DNA from: CAZEHO01 sp964511945
Lineage (GTDB): Bacteria > Actinomycetota > Acidimicrobiia > Spongiisociales > UBA11373
Assembly: GCA_964511945.1 (NCBI GenBank)
Contig: CAZEHO010000006.1
Coordinates: 46,350-110,349, forward strand
Direction of reading: 5' to 3'
Length of the DNA stretch: 64,000 bases
The translations under genes and the position numbers were made by a program. The notes under the pieces were generated by a model that did no database searches, was not told the origin of the DNA, and was given only the letters and a program-made list of their open reading frames with translations. Positions 1 through 7,998 of the stretch are shown one piece after another. How positions within the stretch are numbered: position 1 is the stretch's first letter; every line of letters starts with the position of its first letter.

Positions 1-536
1 ATGAGATGTCCGGTGGCATGGCCCAGCGGGTGATGATCGCTATGGCGCTCGCCTGTCAGCCGGAGCTGCTCATCGCCGATGAACCGACCACAGCGCTGGA
101 TGTGACCATCCAGGCGCAGATCCTCGATCTGATTCGCGACCTTCAGCGTGACTTCAACACAGCAGTGCTGCTGATCACTCATGACCTCGGCATCGTGGCG
201 GAGATGGCAGACCGGGTCGCCGTCATGTACGCCGGCGAGATCGTCGAGGAGTCCGACGTTCGTACGATCTTCCAGCAGCCTCTTCATCCATACACCCAGG
301 GACTCATCGGTTCGATTCCGGTGCTGGGAGTCGTCAAGGACGTTCTCGAGACTATCCCCGGGGTCGTGCCGTCGCTGATCGACCTGCCCGCCGGTTGCCG
401 ATTTGCTACGCGGTGCGTGGCCCGGATCGAGAACGACCTCGAGATCTGTACGAGGGAGAAACCGGATCTCCTGGAGACCTCGGCGGGGCACAGAGTCCGC
501 TGCTGGCTGTACGAGGAGGGTGCCTCCGATGGCTGA
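1..536 (+). CDS. Oligopeptide/dipeptide ABC transporter ATP-binding protein, OppD/DppD type (5' truncated by window edge)
   Basis: This is the C-terminal part of a cytoplasmic ATPase that powers peptide (or nickel/opine-type) import. The frame is open at the left edge, so the Walker A region lies outside the window. What remains starts at the ABC signature (SGGMAQRV) and continues with Walker B (LLIADEPTTALD) and the H-loop (LLITHDLG). It ends with the peptide-transporter tail containing HPYTQGL and a Cys-containing GCRFATRC segment, which is diagnostic of the OppD/OppF branch. The stop overlaps the start of the next gene by 8 bases, so the two are translationally coupled. The substrate cannot be told from the sequence. 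Confidence 0.93.
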   Translation, partial: EMSGGMAQRVMIAMALACQPELLIADEPTTALDVTIQAQILDLIRDLQRDFNTAVLLITHDLGIVAEMADRVAVMYAGEIVEESDVRTIFQQPLHPYTQGLIGSIPVLGVVKDVLETIPGVVPSLIDLPAGCRFATRCVARIENDLEICTREKPDLLETSAGHRVRCWLYEEGASDG

Positions 537-1545
537 GAACCTCGTCGAGATCCGTGATCTGGTCAAGGAGTTCCCGGTGACCGGGGGCATCTTCCACCGC
601 CGTGTCGGCACCGTGAATGCCGTGGCCGGAGTCGACCTGGACATCGTCAAGGGTGAAGCGCTGGGGTTGGTCGGCGAGTCCGGGTGTGGGAAGACAACAC
701 TCGGCCGGATGCTGGTGCGGTTGCTCGAGCCCACCAGTGGCACGATCAGTTTCGACGGCGCCGACATCACCCACCTCGACGGAAAGCACCTCAAACCCTT
801 CCGGAAGCGGATGCAGATCATCTTCCAGGATCCGTTCGGGTCTCTCGACCCGCGATCGCAGATCGGGGACTCGATTTCCGAGGGCCTTCGCCTCCACGGC
901 GTGAGCAACAGGGACGAACGCGAGGAACGGGTGACGAGGATGCTGGAGATCGTCGGCCTGCGGGGGGCGCATGCGGGCCGGTATCCGCACGAGTTCTCCG
1001 GTGGCCAGAGGCAGCGGATCGGCATCGCCCGGGCCCTGATCCTCGAACCCGATCTCGTGGTTGCCGACGAGCCGGTATCGGCCCTCGACGTGTCGGTTCA
1101 GGCTCAGGTGCTCAATCTGCTCCGGGAACTCCAGGCCGAGCTGAACCTCACGCTCTTGTTCATTGCCCACAACCTGGCGGTGGTCGAGCACATCTCGGAT
1201 CGGGTTGCCGTCATGTACCTGGGCCGGATCGTCGAGCTGACCGACCGCGACACCCTTTATCGCGATCCGCTTCACCCCTATACCGAAGCGCTGCTTTCTG
1301 CCATCCCGATGCCCGATCCTGATCGCCCGAAGAAGCGGCAGATCCTCAGCGGCGAGATCCCTTCGCCCTTGAACCCGCCTTCCGGCTGTCACTTCCATCC
1401 GCGGTGCCCGATCGCCCTCGAGGGAGTCTGCGATGTGCAGTCCCCGGATCTCCTGGCGGCCGACAAGGCGCAAGATCATCTCGCTGCGTGCCACCTGCGG
1501 ACGGGTGAACACGTCGAGTTCGATCCCCGGCCGGCCAAGCAGTAG
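529..1545 (+). CDS. Oligopeptide/dipeptide ABC transporter ATP-binding protein, OppF/DppF type
   Basis: This is the second ATPase of the peptide importer, 338 residues, with all nucleotide-binding motifs. Walker A is GESGCGKTT, the signature is SGGQRQRIGIARAL, Walker B is VVADEPVSALDVS and the H-loop is FIAHNLAVVEH. The C-terminal tail has HPYTEALLSAIP and a GCHFHPRCP segment typical of the family. The ATG at 529 is chosen because the upstream reading frame has no family similarity and this start overlaps the preceding stop, as is usual for oppD-oppF pairs. It is probably the last gene of the transporter operon, because the following DNA holds only a gene fragment on the other strand. Confidence 0.95.
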   Translation: MAENLVEIRDLVKEFPVTGGIFHRRVGTVNAVAGVDLDIVKGEALGLVGESGCGKTTLGRMLVRLLEPTSGTISFDGADITHLDGKHLKPFRKRMQIIFQDPFGSLDPRSQIGDSISEGLRLHGVSNRDEREERVTRMLEIVGLRGAHAGRYPHEFSGGQRQRIGIARALILEPDLVVADEPVSALDVSVQAQVLNLLRELQAELNLTLLFIAHNLAVVEHISDRVAVMYLGRIVELTDRDTLYRDPLHPYTEALLSAIPMPDPDRPKKRQILSGEIPSPLNPPSGCHFHPRCPIALEGVCDVQSPDLLAADKAQDHLAACHLRTGEHVEFDPRPAKQ

Positions 1546-1569
1546 GGGCGGCCGAGCGCGACACGTCCG

Positions 1570-1818
1570 CTAGCCCTTCTTGGTTGCCTTTGGCGGTAGC
1601 GAGCCGATCCAGTCCCAGGCCTGATTGGACCACGGAGCCAACTGGTCCGGTGCGGCGAGCAGGTCCGCGGGGATCGACACATACCCGCGCATCACGCTGC
1701 CGTACTGCATCACCGGTCCGCTCTCGAACTCGTCCCGGAACTGCTCGCCGAGCTCGTCGGAAAGCCGCAGCGCTTCGTCCTTTCGTTGCGGGGCAAATGT
1801 GGAGGACTTGTGAACGCA
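1570..1818 (-). pseudogene. Remnant of a TfoX N-terminal-domain-like protein
   Basis: An 82-codon open frame ends in residues such as MRGYVSIPADLLAAPDQLAP followed by a WDWIGSLPPK-type tail. This resembles the C-terminal half of small TfoX/DUF1801-like proteins. A stop codon (TGA at 1819-1821 on the minus strand) closes the frame upstream and there is no good start or ribosome-binding site. The first Met lies at the VMQYGS stretch. I therefore read it as a truncated leftover rather than a functional gene. It lies between the peptide transporter and an SRPBCC gene, and nothing else is visible in the 390-base interval. A short real protein from an unconventional start is possible. Confidence 0.5.
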
Positions 1819-1934
1819 TCACGGAGGAGTGTGGAGGCGGCGCATGCCGGGCAGCCCCTGCGAGCGGGACCTCCGGCCCTGGTGGTGCTCGCACAATCGG
1901 GCACGATGAAACGAACGGCATCGAGGAGGACCAC

Positions 1935-2621
1935 ATGGCGGGACGGCTCGAGCGGGGCGCAGGCCGACCTCCTGGAGTTGGGGTGCCGGCTGCACTCGAG
2001 GGAGTCGCCCTGCTCTTGTGGCACACAGTCGCCACCCCGTTCATTGGCCGCCGCCGGCTCCGGTGGGGAACCGTGGAAACCGAGTCGACCGATCCGCTGC
2101 CGGGCGATGAACACGTTCCCGACCCCAAATGGACGTACACCCTCGGCGTCGGGATCGATGCGCCTCCGGAATCGGTGTGGCCCTGGATCGCGCAGCTCGG
2201 GCAGGGGAGGGGCGGCTTCTACACCTATCAGGGGCTGGAGAACCTGGCCGGCTGCAAGATCGTCAACACCGACGAGATCCTGGCCGAACACCAGCATCCG
2301 CAGGTGGGGGAGGGCATCCTCCTGCACCCGACCGCACCACCGATGCGAATCGAGACGGTGGCTCCACCCACGGCCCTCGTGCTAGTGGGCTCGCCCGCCG
2401 GCATGGAGTCGGAGGAGAGTTGGGGCCTTTCGACCTGGCAGTTCGCCGTCCATCCGGGTCCCGGTGGCGGCAGCCGCTTCTTGACCCGGGGCCGGTACGA
2501 CTACTCCCCGGATTGGAAAGCCCGCCTCACGTTCAGCCGGTTCCCGATCGAGGTCATCAGCTTCGTGATGAGTCGCAAGATGATGCTGGGCATCAAGGAA
2601 CTGGCCGAGCGGAGCGCCTGA
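1935..2621 (+). CDS. SRPBCC-fold (polyketide cyclase/START-like) protein
   Basis: A 228-residue protein. After an N-terminal segment ending near residue 60 comes a START/SRPBCC-like domain with the typical opening (GIDAPPESVWPWIAQLGQGR) and a long C-terminal helix (FVMSRKMMLGIKELAERSA). Members bind hydrophobic ligands in a deep cavity, and the ligand cannot be predicted here. The ATG at 1935 is preceded by a strong GAGGAGG site at 1923-1929. There is a mildly hydrophobic stretch at about residues 18-32 (ALEGVALLLWHTVATP), which could be a membrane anchor. It converges on the epimerase gene downstream and looks monocistronic. Confidence 0.8.
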   Translation: MAGRLERGAGRPPGVGVPAALEGVALLLWHTVATPFIGRRRLRWGTVETESTDPLPGDEHVPDPKWTYTLGVGIDAPPESVWPWIAQLGQGRGGFYTYQGLENLAGCKIVNTDEILAEHQHPQVGEGILLHPTAPPMRIETVAPPTALVLVGSPAGMESEESWGLSTWQFAVHPGPGGGSRFLTRGRYDYSPDWKARLTFSRFPIEVISFVMSRKMMLGIKELAERSA

Positions 2622-2678
2622 CGCGATCCAGTTCCGGGCGCGAATGCGGGCTCGATGGATCGGCTCAAGTCCGGCGCG

Positions 2679-3629
2679 TCATCCGTCGGATCGATCTCCC
2701 GGCGCCGTGGAAGCGGCATCGGCGATGACCCGTTCCAGTAGATCTGCCCAGCGTTCCCGCGGCTCCCACCCCAGCTCCTCGCGGGCCGGGGAGATGTCGT
2801 AGATCGAAGCCCGCGGATCTGTTTCATAGAGCTCGGGTTCCCTCAACTCGGGGGTGACTCCGAACTCCCGTTGGACCACATCGAGCGTCGCAAGCGAGCT
2901 GTAGGTATCGGCAGCGGCGACGTTGAAGACATCGAAGGGCCGGCCGTCTGCCTCGAGCGCTCTCCGGAAACACCGCGCCGCGTCCGCCGGTGCGACGAAG
3001 GCCCGGGAGCCCGGGATGATCTCGGACAGGGTGACCCATGACGGGTCCGACGCCGGTGGTGGCGGCGGAGCACCGTCGGTGCCGGCAGTCGTGAGGGCGA
3101 TGTCGTAGGCGATCTCCGCCTGCATCACGAGGGTGGGACGGAGGCAGCGGACCTGCATGGAACTGCGGCGCGCAAACCCTCGTGCGATCACCTCGCCGGC
3201 CTGTTTGCTGAGGCCGTACGCGGTCGCCGGCGCCGCGAGATGATTCACATCCACCGGCAGGTATTGCGGCGGGTTCCCCGGGCTGATGTTGTAGGCGGCG
3301 ACGCTCGAACAGACCACCGTGCGCCGGACCTGCGCGGCCTCTGCCGCCTCGAGCACGTTCCACAGGCCCTGGGTGTTCGTTTCGAAGAACTGCTGCTCGG
3401 TGGCTTCGACCGCTGCGTCGAGCGCCGCCAGATGGACGACGGCGTCATGGCCGGCGACGGCGGCGGCAACGGCTGCGGCGTCGAGGATGTCGGCGGCGAA
3501 ATGCGGCACGTCCATCCCCGGCGGTTCGACGTCGAGAATCGACACCCGGCAGTGGTCGAGCAGCTCTTCGACCACGAACCGGCCCAGCTGGCCGCTGCCG
3601 CCGGTGACCAGGACCCTGTCGAATCTCAT
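2679..3629 (-). CDS. NAD-dependent epimerase/dehydratase (extended SDR)
   Basis: A 316-residue extended short-chain dehydrogenase. The N-terminal dinucleotide-binding motif is VTGGSGQLGRF (GxxGxxG), and the active-site pair YxxxK is in AYGLSKQAGE. A Ser-rich segment (VVCSSVAAYN) supplies the third catalytic residue. Such enzymes epimerise, reduce or dehydrate nucleotide sugars or related carbonyls, and the substrate is not evident. The ATG overlaps the stop of the molybdenum-hydroxylase large subunit by 4 bases, so it is the last gene of that operon. A role in processing the hydroxylase product is inferred from this coupling only. Confidence 0.88.
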   Translation of the reverse strand: MRFDRVLVTGGSGQLGRFVVEELLDHCRVSILDVEPPGMDVPHFAADILDAAAVAAAVAGHDAVVHLAALDAAVEATEQQFFETNTQGLWNVLEAAEAAQVRRTVVCSSVAAYNISPGNPPQYLPVDVNHLAAPATAYGLSKQAGEVIARGFARRSSMQVRCLRPTLVMQAEIAYDIALTTAGTDGAPPPPPASDPSWVTLSEIIPGSRAFVAPADAARCFRRALEADGRPFDVFNVAAADTYSSLATLDVVQREFGVTPELREPELYETDPRASIYDISPAREELGWEPRERWADLLERVIADAASTAPGDRSDG

Positions 3630-5947
3630 GGCACGGTCGGCGGGAGGGTTCCCAGCGCCACCAGGAACCGCTCGGGCGTCATCGGGACATCCAGCCAGAC
3701 GCCGGCGGCGTTGTACACGGCCTGTGCAATCGCCGGGATCGGGGCGCAGGCCGGAGCCTCGCCGGCGCTCTTGGCTCCGAAAGGTCCGACGGGGTCGTAC
3801 GACTCACAGAAGATCACGGTGGGGTCGATCGGGAAGTCTGGGGCTCGCATCACCTTGTAGTCCAGGAACCCCGGGTTGAGGATGCGGCCGGTGTCCGGGT
3901 CGTGTGCCAGCCCTTCGCTGAGGGCATAGCCCGAACCCATGATTGCCCCGCCGATCACCTGGTTCTCCAGCACCTTCGGGTTGAGTACGGTGCCGCTGTC
4001 CTGGGTGGCCACCAGGTCGATGAGGCGGATGGCTCCAGTTTCCATGTCCACCTCCACTTCGACGAAGTGGGCTGCGAAATTGCGGGCGTAGGTGAAACCG
4101 GGCGGCATCGGCGAGGTGGTTCGGCCCACAACGGTAGGGAACGAGAACGAGTCGGGGAGGTGCGTGGTCAACACCTCGGTGAAGCTCATCGACAGCGCCG
4201 GGTCGGTCACCGATCGGACGGCTCCGTTCTCAACGATGAGCCCGCCGGGGTCCACCCCGAGGTGCTGCGCAGCTGCGTCGACCAGTTGACGTCGGGCATC
4301 GACAGCGGCGTCGTGAGTGGCGAAGCCGGTCCGGAATGCCGTGTTCGACGCGATCGACCCGTGGTTCGGTGGGCAGATGTCGGTGTCGCCGGCTTCGACT
4401 CGGATCCGGTCGACCGGCAGTGCGAGCACCTCGGCGACGATTTGCGCCTGGGTGGTCTCACTGCCCTGGCCCTGGCGGCCCATGGAACATGCCAGGCTCA
4501 CGCTGCCGTCGGAGTGCATACGCACCAGCGCTGAGGCCGGGTACTCGTCTTCGGTTCCGCAGCAGTGCACGCCTGTGGCGACTCCGACCCCGCGGCGCCT
4601 AGGTCCATCCACCGATGTCGGGGTACCCCACCCGGCCCACCGCTGCTCCCAGCCGAACGCCTCCGCTCCCCGGACCAGGCACTCTCCGAGTGCTTCGCTC
4701 GAGAGGAGCCCGGGTTCCGGCCATCCCTCTGGCAGGTGGGCGGGGGGTTGGGGCGCTTCGTCGCGCTTGCCGGCGGCACGGAGTGGTTCTCCCACCCGGA
4801 GGTGATTGCGGAGCCGGAAGCTGAGTGGGTCCTCGTCGATCTCGATCGCCGCGAGATCCAGCAGGCGTTCGACGAAGGCGCCGAGAGTCACGTCACCGAC
4901 GCCGCGCATGCATCCGGCGGTCAGGTTGTTGGTCGACACCCCCTGTATCGCATAGCGCCCTGCGCTGCACGCGCCCCAGGTATCGACGACGAGGAACCCG
5001 ACGTCGGGCTTCATCCCGTAGCCGCCGTTGTCGTGGACATGGGAGACGTCGATGAACGTGACGGTGCCATCGCGGTTGACTCCGAGGCGGCCGCGGGAAC
5101 GCTCCCGGTGGCGCCGCTTCACGCCGGCGAAGCACTCCTCCGGGTCGAGTTCGATTCGCACCGGACGTCCTGTCTTGCGGGCCAGGAGCACGGTGATCAT
5201 CTGCATCGCACCGATCCACCACAGGCCGAACGAGGACCCCGTCGGATGGGCGATCACGCGGACGTCGGCGAGCGGGATTCCGATCACGGCCGCTATGGCT
5301 TCACGCATCTCCGACGGAGTTTGTGTCGAGGTCCACACCGTGACCCGATCGCCCTCCCAATCGGCGATGCAGGCGTTGCGCCCGATCGGGGCGTGGGCCT
5401 GTCCATCGAACGACATGTCCGCCTCGACGATGCAATCGGCGGCGGCCTCTGCCCCCTCGAAGTCGCCCCACTCCACCTCCATCGGCGGCCGGGCGTTTCC
5501 CTCTGGGCGGACCTGCGGCGATTCCGCCGTCAATGCGTCGAGCGGTTCGAAGACGGCCGGCAGGGGCTCGTAGTCGACCTCGATCAACTTCAGCGCTTCG
5601 GCGGCGATGTCCGGAGAGACGGCGGCCACCGCCGCGATCTCGTCGCCGACGAATCGAACGACATCGTCGAGGATGCGGCCCTCGTGGTTGTGCCAGCAGT
5701 TCTTCCACGGCCCGGTCGGGGCGTCCCGGTGGGTGACGACGCCGAGGACGCCCGGCAGCGCTTCGGCTCGTGTGGTGTCGATGCGGGTGATGGCGGCGTG
5801 GGCGTGAGGGCTTCGCAGGATCTTGCCGTGCACCATGTCCGGGACTGCAACGTCGACCCCGAAACGGAGGATGCCGGCGACCTTGGCGACGGCGTCTGCG
5901 ATGGGGACCGCGGTACCGACCACGTTGAGGGATGGCCGCTCAGTCAT
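3626..5947 (-). CDS. Molybdenum hydroxylase large subunit (xanthine dehydrogenase/CO dehydrogenase family, molybdopterin-binding)
   Basis: A 773-residue catalytic subunit that would hydroxylate a heterocycle or aldehyde at a Mo-molybdopterin centre. It starts with the family's N-terminal hammerhead domain (substrate-hydroxylating type; residues after VVGTAVPIADAVAKVAG). It carries the QGQGSETTQAQI cofactor-binding segment. The C-terminal GAKSAGEAPACAPIPAIAQA loop contains the conserved catalytic Glu region (family pattern G-x-GE-x-P). The CO-dehydrogenase loop with the Cys-Ser-Phe-Arg signature is not seen, so it is not a form I CO dehydrogenase. The ATG at 5947 is chosen because 34 upstream codons are out of character. 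The start overlaps the iron-sulfur subunit gene by 8 bases. Nearby ureide-type genes favour xanthine or a related purine as substrate, but this is inference. Confidence 0.92.
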   Translation of the reverse strand: MTERPSLNVVGTAVPIADAVAKVAGILRFGVDVAVPDMVHGKILRSPHAHAAITRIDTTRAEALPGVLGVVTHRDAPTGPWKNCWHNHEGRILDDVVRFVGDEIAAVAAVSPDIAAEALKLIEVDYEPLPAVFEPLDALTAESPQVRPEGNARPPMEVEWGDFEGAEAAADCIVEADMSFDGQAHAPIGRNACIADWEGDRVTVWTSTQTPSEMREAIAAVIGIPLADVRVIAHPTGSSFGLWWIGAMQMITVLLARKTGRPVRIELDPEECFAGVKRRHRERSRGRLGVNRDGTVTFIDVSHVHDNGGYGMKPDVGFLVVDTWGACSAGRYAIQGVSTNNLTAGCMRGVGDVTLGAFVERLLDLAAIEIDEDPLSFRLRNHLRVGEPLRAAGKRDEAPQPPAHLPEGWPEPGLLSSEALGECLVRGAEAFGWEQRWAGWGTPTSVDGPRRRGVGVATGVHCCGTEDEYPASALVRMHSDGSVSLACSMGRQGQGSETTQAQIVAEVLALPVDRIRVEAGDTDICPPNHGSIASNTAFRTGFATHDAAVDARRQLVDAAAQHLGVDPGGLIVENGAVRSVTDPALSMSFTEVLTTHLPDSFSFPTVVGRTTSPMPPGFTYARNFAAHFVEVEVDMETGAIRLIDLVATQDSGTVLNPKVLENQVIGGAIMGSGYALSEGLAHDPDTGRILNPGFLDYKVMRAPDFPIDPTVIFCESYDPVGPFGAKSAGEAPACAPIPAIAQAVYNAAGVWLDVPMTPERFLVALGTLPPTVP

Positions 5948-6425
5948 CGGGTCCCGTTCCGGCGAGGACTTCGGCGGCCCGCAGCACGGATCGCACGATG
6001 TTGGGGTAGGTGCCGCAGCGACAGATGTTGCCGGCGATCGACGCGGCAACCTCGTCCGGCGACGGTTCCGGCTCGGAGTCGAGCAGCGCCTTTGCGGCCA
6101 TGATGAACCCCGGAGTGCAGAAACTGCACTGGAACCCGTGCTCGTCGATGAAGGCCTGCTGCAGGGGATGGAGACGGCCCGGGGTGCCGAGGCCTTCGAT
6201 CGTCAGGACCTCGGATCCTTGCGCCCGGACCGCGAGCATCAGGCATGACGCCACCGGGGCGCCGCCGACGAGGATGGTGCACGCGCCGCACTCACCCTCT
6301 TCGCACGAGAGCCGCACTCCGTGGAGTCCGAGGCGACGGTTGAGCACGTCACCGAGCGTTTCGTGGGCTTCGATCTCCAGGCGGTGATCCGTGCCGTTGA
6401 CGTGCAGTTCGATCTCAATGGTCAC
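5940..6425 (-). CDS. Molybdenum hydroxylase small subunit ([2Fe-2S])
   Basis: A 161-residue electron-transfer subunit with two [2Fe-2S] clusters. The plant-ferredoxin-type cluster uses C41, C46, C49 and C61 (CEEGECGACT, then a Cys after GGAPVAS). The second uses C100, C103, C135 and C137 (QCSFCTPGF and NICRCGTY). Length and order match CoxS/XdhC-type subunits. The start codon is GTG, overlapping the stop of the FAD-subunit gene by 4 bases, and the stop overlaps the large-subunit start by 8 bases. This coupling ensures equal subunit production. It passes electrons from the Mo site to FAD. Confidence 0.95.
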   Translation of the reverse strand: MTIEIELHVNGTDHRLEIEAHETLGDVLNRRLGLHGVRLSCEEGECGACTILVGGAPVASCLMLAVRAQGSEVLTIEGLGTPGRLHPLQQAFIDEHGFQCSFCTPGFIMAAKALLDSEPEPSPDEVAASIAGNICRCGTYPNIVRSVLRAAEVLAGTGPDD

Positions 6426-7306
6426 GCTGCGAGGCTCCTTGCGGTTCCGCTCACCGCGCGGCGAGTCAAAACACCGGCCGTGTGAGTCCGGTAGGCGGCG
6501 CCGGCGCGAACATCGGAGATCGAGTTGGTATCCGCGGCCGCCGCTGCGCCGACCTGGTCGAGCAGGTCGCCGGTGACTTCTCCGATGCCGGTTCCCTCGA
6601 GCAGCGCCTCGGCGGGTTGTGAGCGCACCGGGGTAGGGGCGACCGCTCCCAGCACCACCCGGGCGGAGGTGATGAGTCCGGCATCATCGGTGTCGAGGCG
6701 GCAGGCCACCCCTGCCAGTGCGATGTCGACCGACGATCTCACCATTCGCTCGTAGGTACACCCCGAACGATCTGCCGGCATGGGAACGGTGACGTGAGTG
6801 AGGATCTCGTCGCCGGCCAGGGCGGTGGCCTTCGGGCCGACGAAGAGGGATTCGAGCGGGAGGGTGCGGGCACCGGTGGGGGAGCGCAGCGTCACCCCGG
6901 CATCGAGGGCGATGAGCGGCGGCGAGTAGTCGGCCGAGGGGACGGCGTGGCACAGGTTTCCGCCGAGAGTGGCCATGGTGCGGACCTGGGGAGTGGCGAA
7001 CCGCTCCGCCAGGGCCGAGAGCACCGGCAACGAGGCCCGCAGGCCGGGATGGGTTTCGAGCGTCGCGATGGTGGTCATCGCACCGATCGTCACCGACTCG
7101 CCGTTGATGTCGATGGAGTGCAACTCGTCGAGGCCGGAGAGGTCGATGCAGGCGCCGACTTCGATGCTGCCGCGGCGCCATTGCAGCAGGAGGTCGGTTC
7201 CCCCGGCCCAGAACACCGCGCCGCTGCCGAGTTCGGCCTTCAGGACGGCTGCCTCCTGCGCCGAGTTGGGACGCAGGTATCGGAAGCTTCGAGCCACGTC
7301 GATCAC
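6422..7306 (-). CDS. Molybdenum hydroxylase medium subunit (FAD-binding)
   Basis: About 294 residues forming the FAD-binding subunit of the hydroxylase. The N-terminal VFWAGGTDLLLQWRRG segment and the MATLGGNLCHAVPSADYSPP segment are the two flavin-contacting loops of the CoxM/XdhB family (PCMH fold). I chose the GTG at 7306, directly before the family-typical FRYLRPNSAQEA, because the upstream 30 codons look like untranslated promoter DNA. It is the first gene of an operon reading FAD, FeS, Mo subunit and SDR, driven from the divergent promoter region at 7323-7371. Confidence 0.92.
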   Translation of the reverse strand: MIDVARSFRYLRPNSAQEAAVLKAELGSGAVFWAGGTDLLLQWRRGSIEVGACIDLSGLDELHSIDINGESVTIGAMTTIATLETHPGLRASLPVLSALAERFATPQVRTMATLGGNLCHAVPSADYSPPLIALDAGVTLRSPTGARTLPLESLFVGPKATALAGDEILTHVTVPMPADRSGCTYERMVRSSVDIALAGVACRLDTDDAGLITSARVVLGAVAPTPVRSQPAEALLEGTGIGEVTGDLLDQVGAAAAADTNSISDVRAGAAYRTHTAGVLTRRAVSGTARSLAA

Positions 7307-7322
7307 TCCACCGCCCGGGTTG

Positions 7323-7371
7323 TTGCACCGGAGGCATCGCAAGAATACAATATCTTTGTGCTGAATACAAT
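7323..7371. promoter_or_regulatory. Divergent overlapping promoters with two 9-bp direct repeats
   Basis: On the plus strand TTGCAC (7323-7328), a 17-base spacer and TACAAT (7346-7351) form a good sigma-70-like promoter towards the AsnC-type regulator. On the minus strand TTGTAT (7365-7370), 17 bases and TATTCT (7342-7347) form a promoter towards the hydroxylase operon. The word GAATACAAT occurs at 7343-7351 and again at 7363-7371, exactly 20 bases apart, which is two helical turns and places both on one DNA face. Such spacing suits an Lrp/AsnC octamer, so autoregulation and control of the hydroxylase are likely. The stretch is AT-rich compared with its surroundings. Confidence 0.55.
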
Positions 7372-7445
7372 TAGCCGCAAATTCTGAGTGCAGCAATAAC
7401 CATGTGCGGAACAGATTTGCGAGAACCTGGTGTTGGGAGCCTCTG

Positions 7446-7952
7446 ATGCGGCGGCCGTTGGACGAGCTGGATATCGGGATCCTCCGTCATCTCGAACGCG
7501 ACGGGCGCCGTTCCTATTCGGAGATCGCCGAGGATCTGGGGGTCGCGGTGTCGACCGTCAGCGCGCGGGTTGCCAAGCTCGTCGATACCGGCGTGGTTCG
7601 GGTGGCCGCCTTGATCAACCCCCATGGGGTCGGGTTCGAGGCTGCCGCCACCCTGCTGTTCGATATTGAACCCAACCACTTCGACGAGACGGTCGAACGG
7701 ATCATCGGCCTGCCCGAGGTTGACTACGCCTCGATGACCACCGGCACCTACAACCTGGTTGTGGATGTGTTCTGCCGTGATGCCGAGCACCTTGCCGAAC
7801 TGGTCACCGAGCGGCTCCACGTCCTGCCCGGTGTCGGAGACATCAATGTCGCCTACCAGTTGCGCAGGTACCCGGTCCAGATGCAGCGGGTGGACCTCAT
7901 CGAGCTCGGCAACGGGAGGCCTCAGTCGGAGGAGCGGGCCGAGGCGGGCTGA
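7446..7952 (+). CDS. Lrp/AsnC family transcriptional regulator
   Basis: A 168-residue regulator. The N-terminal AsnC-type helix-turn-helix is at about residues 5-50 (YSEIAEDLGVAVSTVSARVA). It is followed by the RAM ligand-binding domain with the usual beta-alpha-beta pattern (VGFEAAATLLFDIEP, MTTGTYNLVVDVFCRD). Lrp-family proteins oligomerise on phased repeats and sense amino acids or related nitrogen metabolites. The gene diverges from the molybdenum hydroxylase operon and precedes the carbamoyltransferase by 46 bases. It is therefore placed to control both halves of the putative nitrogen-catabolic module. The ATG at 7446 begins the conserved DELDIGILRHLERDGR segment. Confidence 0.92.
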   Translation: MRRPLDELDIGILRHLERDGRRSYSEIAEDLGVAVSTVSARVAKLVDTGVVRVAALINPHGVGFEAAATLLFDIEPNHFDETVERIIGLPEVDYASMTTGTYNLVVDVFCRDAEHLAELVTERLHVLPGVGDINVAYQLRRYPVQMQRVDLIELGNGRPQSEERAEAG

Positions 7953-7998
7953 CCCGGCGCCACCAAGCCCAACGATCGAACACGGCCAAGGAGAACGA

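Noticed and set aside
406..1512. Long minus-strand open frame opposite the OppF-type gene
   Set aside because: The plus strand has the full ABC ATPase motifs. The minus frame is an antisense shadow of GC-rich codons.
4565..6103. 512-codon plus-strand frame opposite the molybdenum hydroxylase
   Set aside because: It lies antisense to a well-supported catalytic subunit, has biased composition and shows no recognisable domains.
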